NCBI RefSeq assembly: GCF_001029445.1
Contig: NZ_LDOT01000026.1
Span: 1-64,000, forward strand
DNA length: 64,000 nucleotides
Source of the DNA: Photobacterium aquae
GTDB lineage: Bacteria > Pseudomonadota > Gammaproteobacteria > Enterobacterales > Vibrionaceae
Direction: 5' to 3'
The notes beneath the pieces were generated by a model, which did not search any database, had not been told where the DNA came from, and saw only the letters and a list, made by a program, of their open reading frames with translations. Positions 63,873-64,000 of this stretch are shown piece after piece; position 1 is the first letter of the stretch, and each line of letters begins with the position of its first letter. Made by a program: the position numbers and the translations under genes.

Positions 63873-64000
63873 CTGAGACACATTCACCATAGCGCAAGTT
63901 GCAAAAACAGACGCCCCGTTTCACACTTTATCTAATCAAGTTATTTATCAATAATGCCAATCACAAGCAGTCATTGGGCATGGATAGCTGGGATAAATAC

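Overview
The window reads as a stretch of the main chromosome of a marine gammaproteobacterium of the Vibrionaceae. Photobacterium or a close relative is my best guess, but the genus is an inference. The basis is the gene set and order: DUF3634, matP, lonH, fabA, rmf, a DUF3466 protein with a GlyGly-CTERM tail, uup, a glutaredoxin, rlmKL, zapC, pyrD, a 180-kDa-type NAD glutamate dehydrogenase, DUF2835, pepN and pncB. Part of this order (lonH-matP-fabA-rmf-uup-rlmKL-zapC-pyrD) is shared with the terminus-proximal region of Escherichia coli. The window carries matP itself and five exact matches to its 13-bp target matS (GTGACRNYGTCAC), so it lies in the Ter macrodomain.

Layout. 1-7.5 kb is an AT-rich accessory patch: a frameshifted ISNCY-type transposase remnant, a phosphotransferase and a VOC protein, a His/Cys-rich two-repeat protein, a secreted unknown, an orphan phage virion-like protein, an unknown 251-aa protein, and a small ribbon-helix-helix-like gene with three spaced repeats in its promoter. 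7.5-31.4 kb is the conserved Ter-proximal core. 31.5-43 kb holds prc-proQ, the free-methionine sulfoxide reductase, a half-size ABC exporter behind a Fur-box-like site, the LetA-LetB (YebS-YebT) lipid transport pair and rsmF. 43-51 kb holds azoR, a MipA/OmpV-type outer membrane protein, tmaR (yeeX), two near-identical cold-shock genes, a DcuC-type transporter, a trypsin-like lipoprotein and mtfA.

52-62.3 kb is a complete type I-F CRISPR-Cas locus: cas1, a cas2-cas3 fusion, csy1, csy2, csy3, csy4 (cas6f), a 137-bp leader and an array of 33 repeats and 32 spacers. It sits between mtfA and sbcB (exonuclease I). The genes run as one tight + strand operon and all catalytic residues I checked are present, so the system looks functional.

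The most interesting signals are in and around the array. The leader has an exact IHF-type site and a boxA-like antitermination element 27 bp before the first repeat. Adjacent spacers 9 and 10 overlap head to head on opposite strands, so the CC PAM of one can be read from the other. Spacers 8 and 17 overlap by 21 nt with a single seed mismatch, as if a related invader was sampled twice. The array end keeps two Cas6f hairpins with ruined handles just upstream of sbcB and no clear terminator, which raises the possibility of array read-through into sbcB. Outside the array, the matP/matS cluster and the ribbon-helix-helix gene with its repeats are worth attention.
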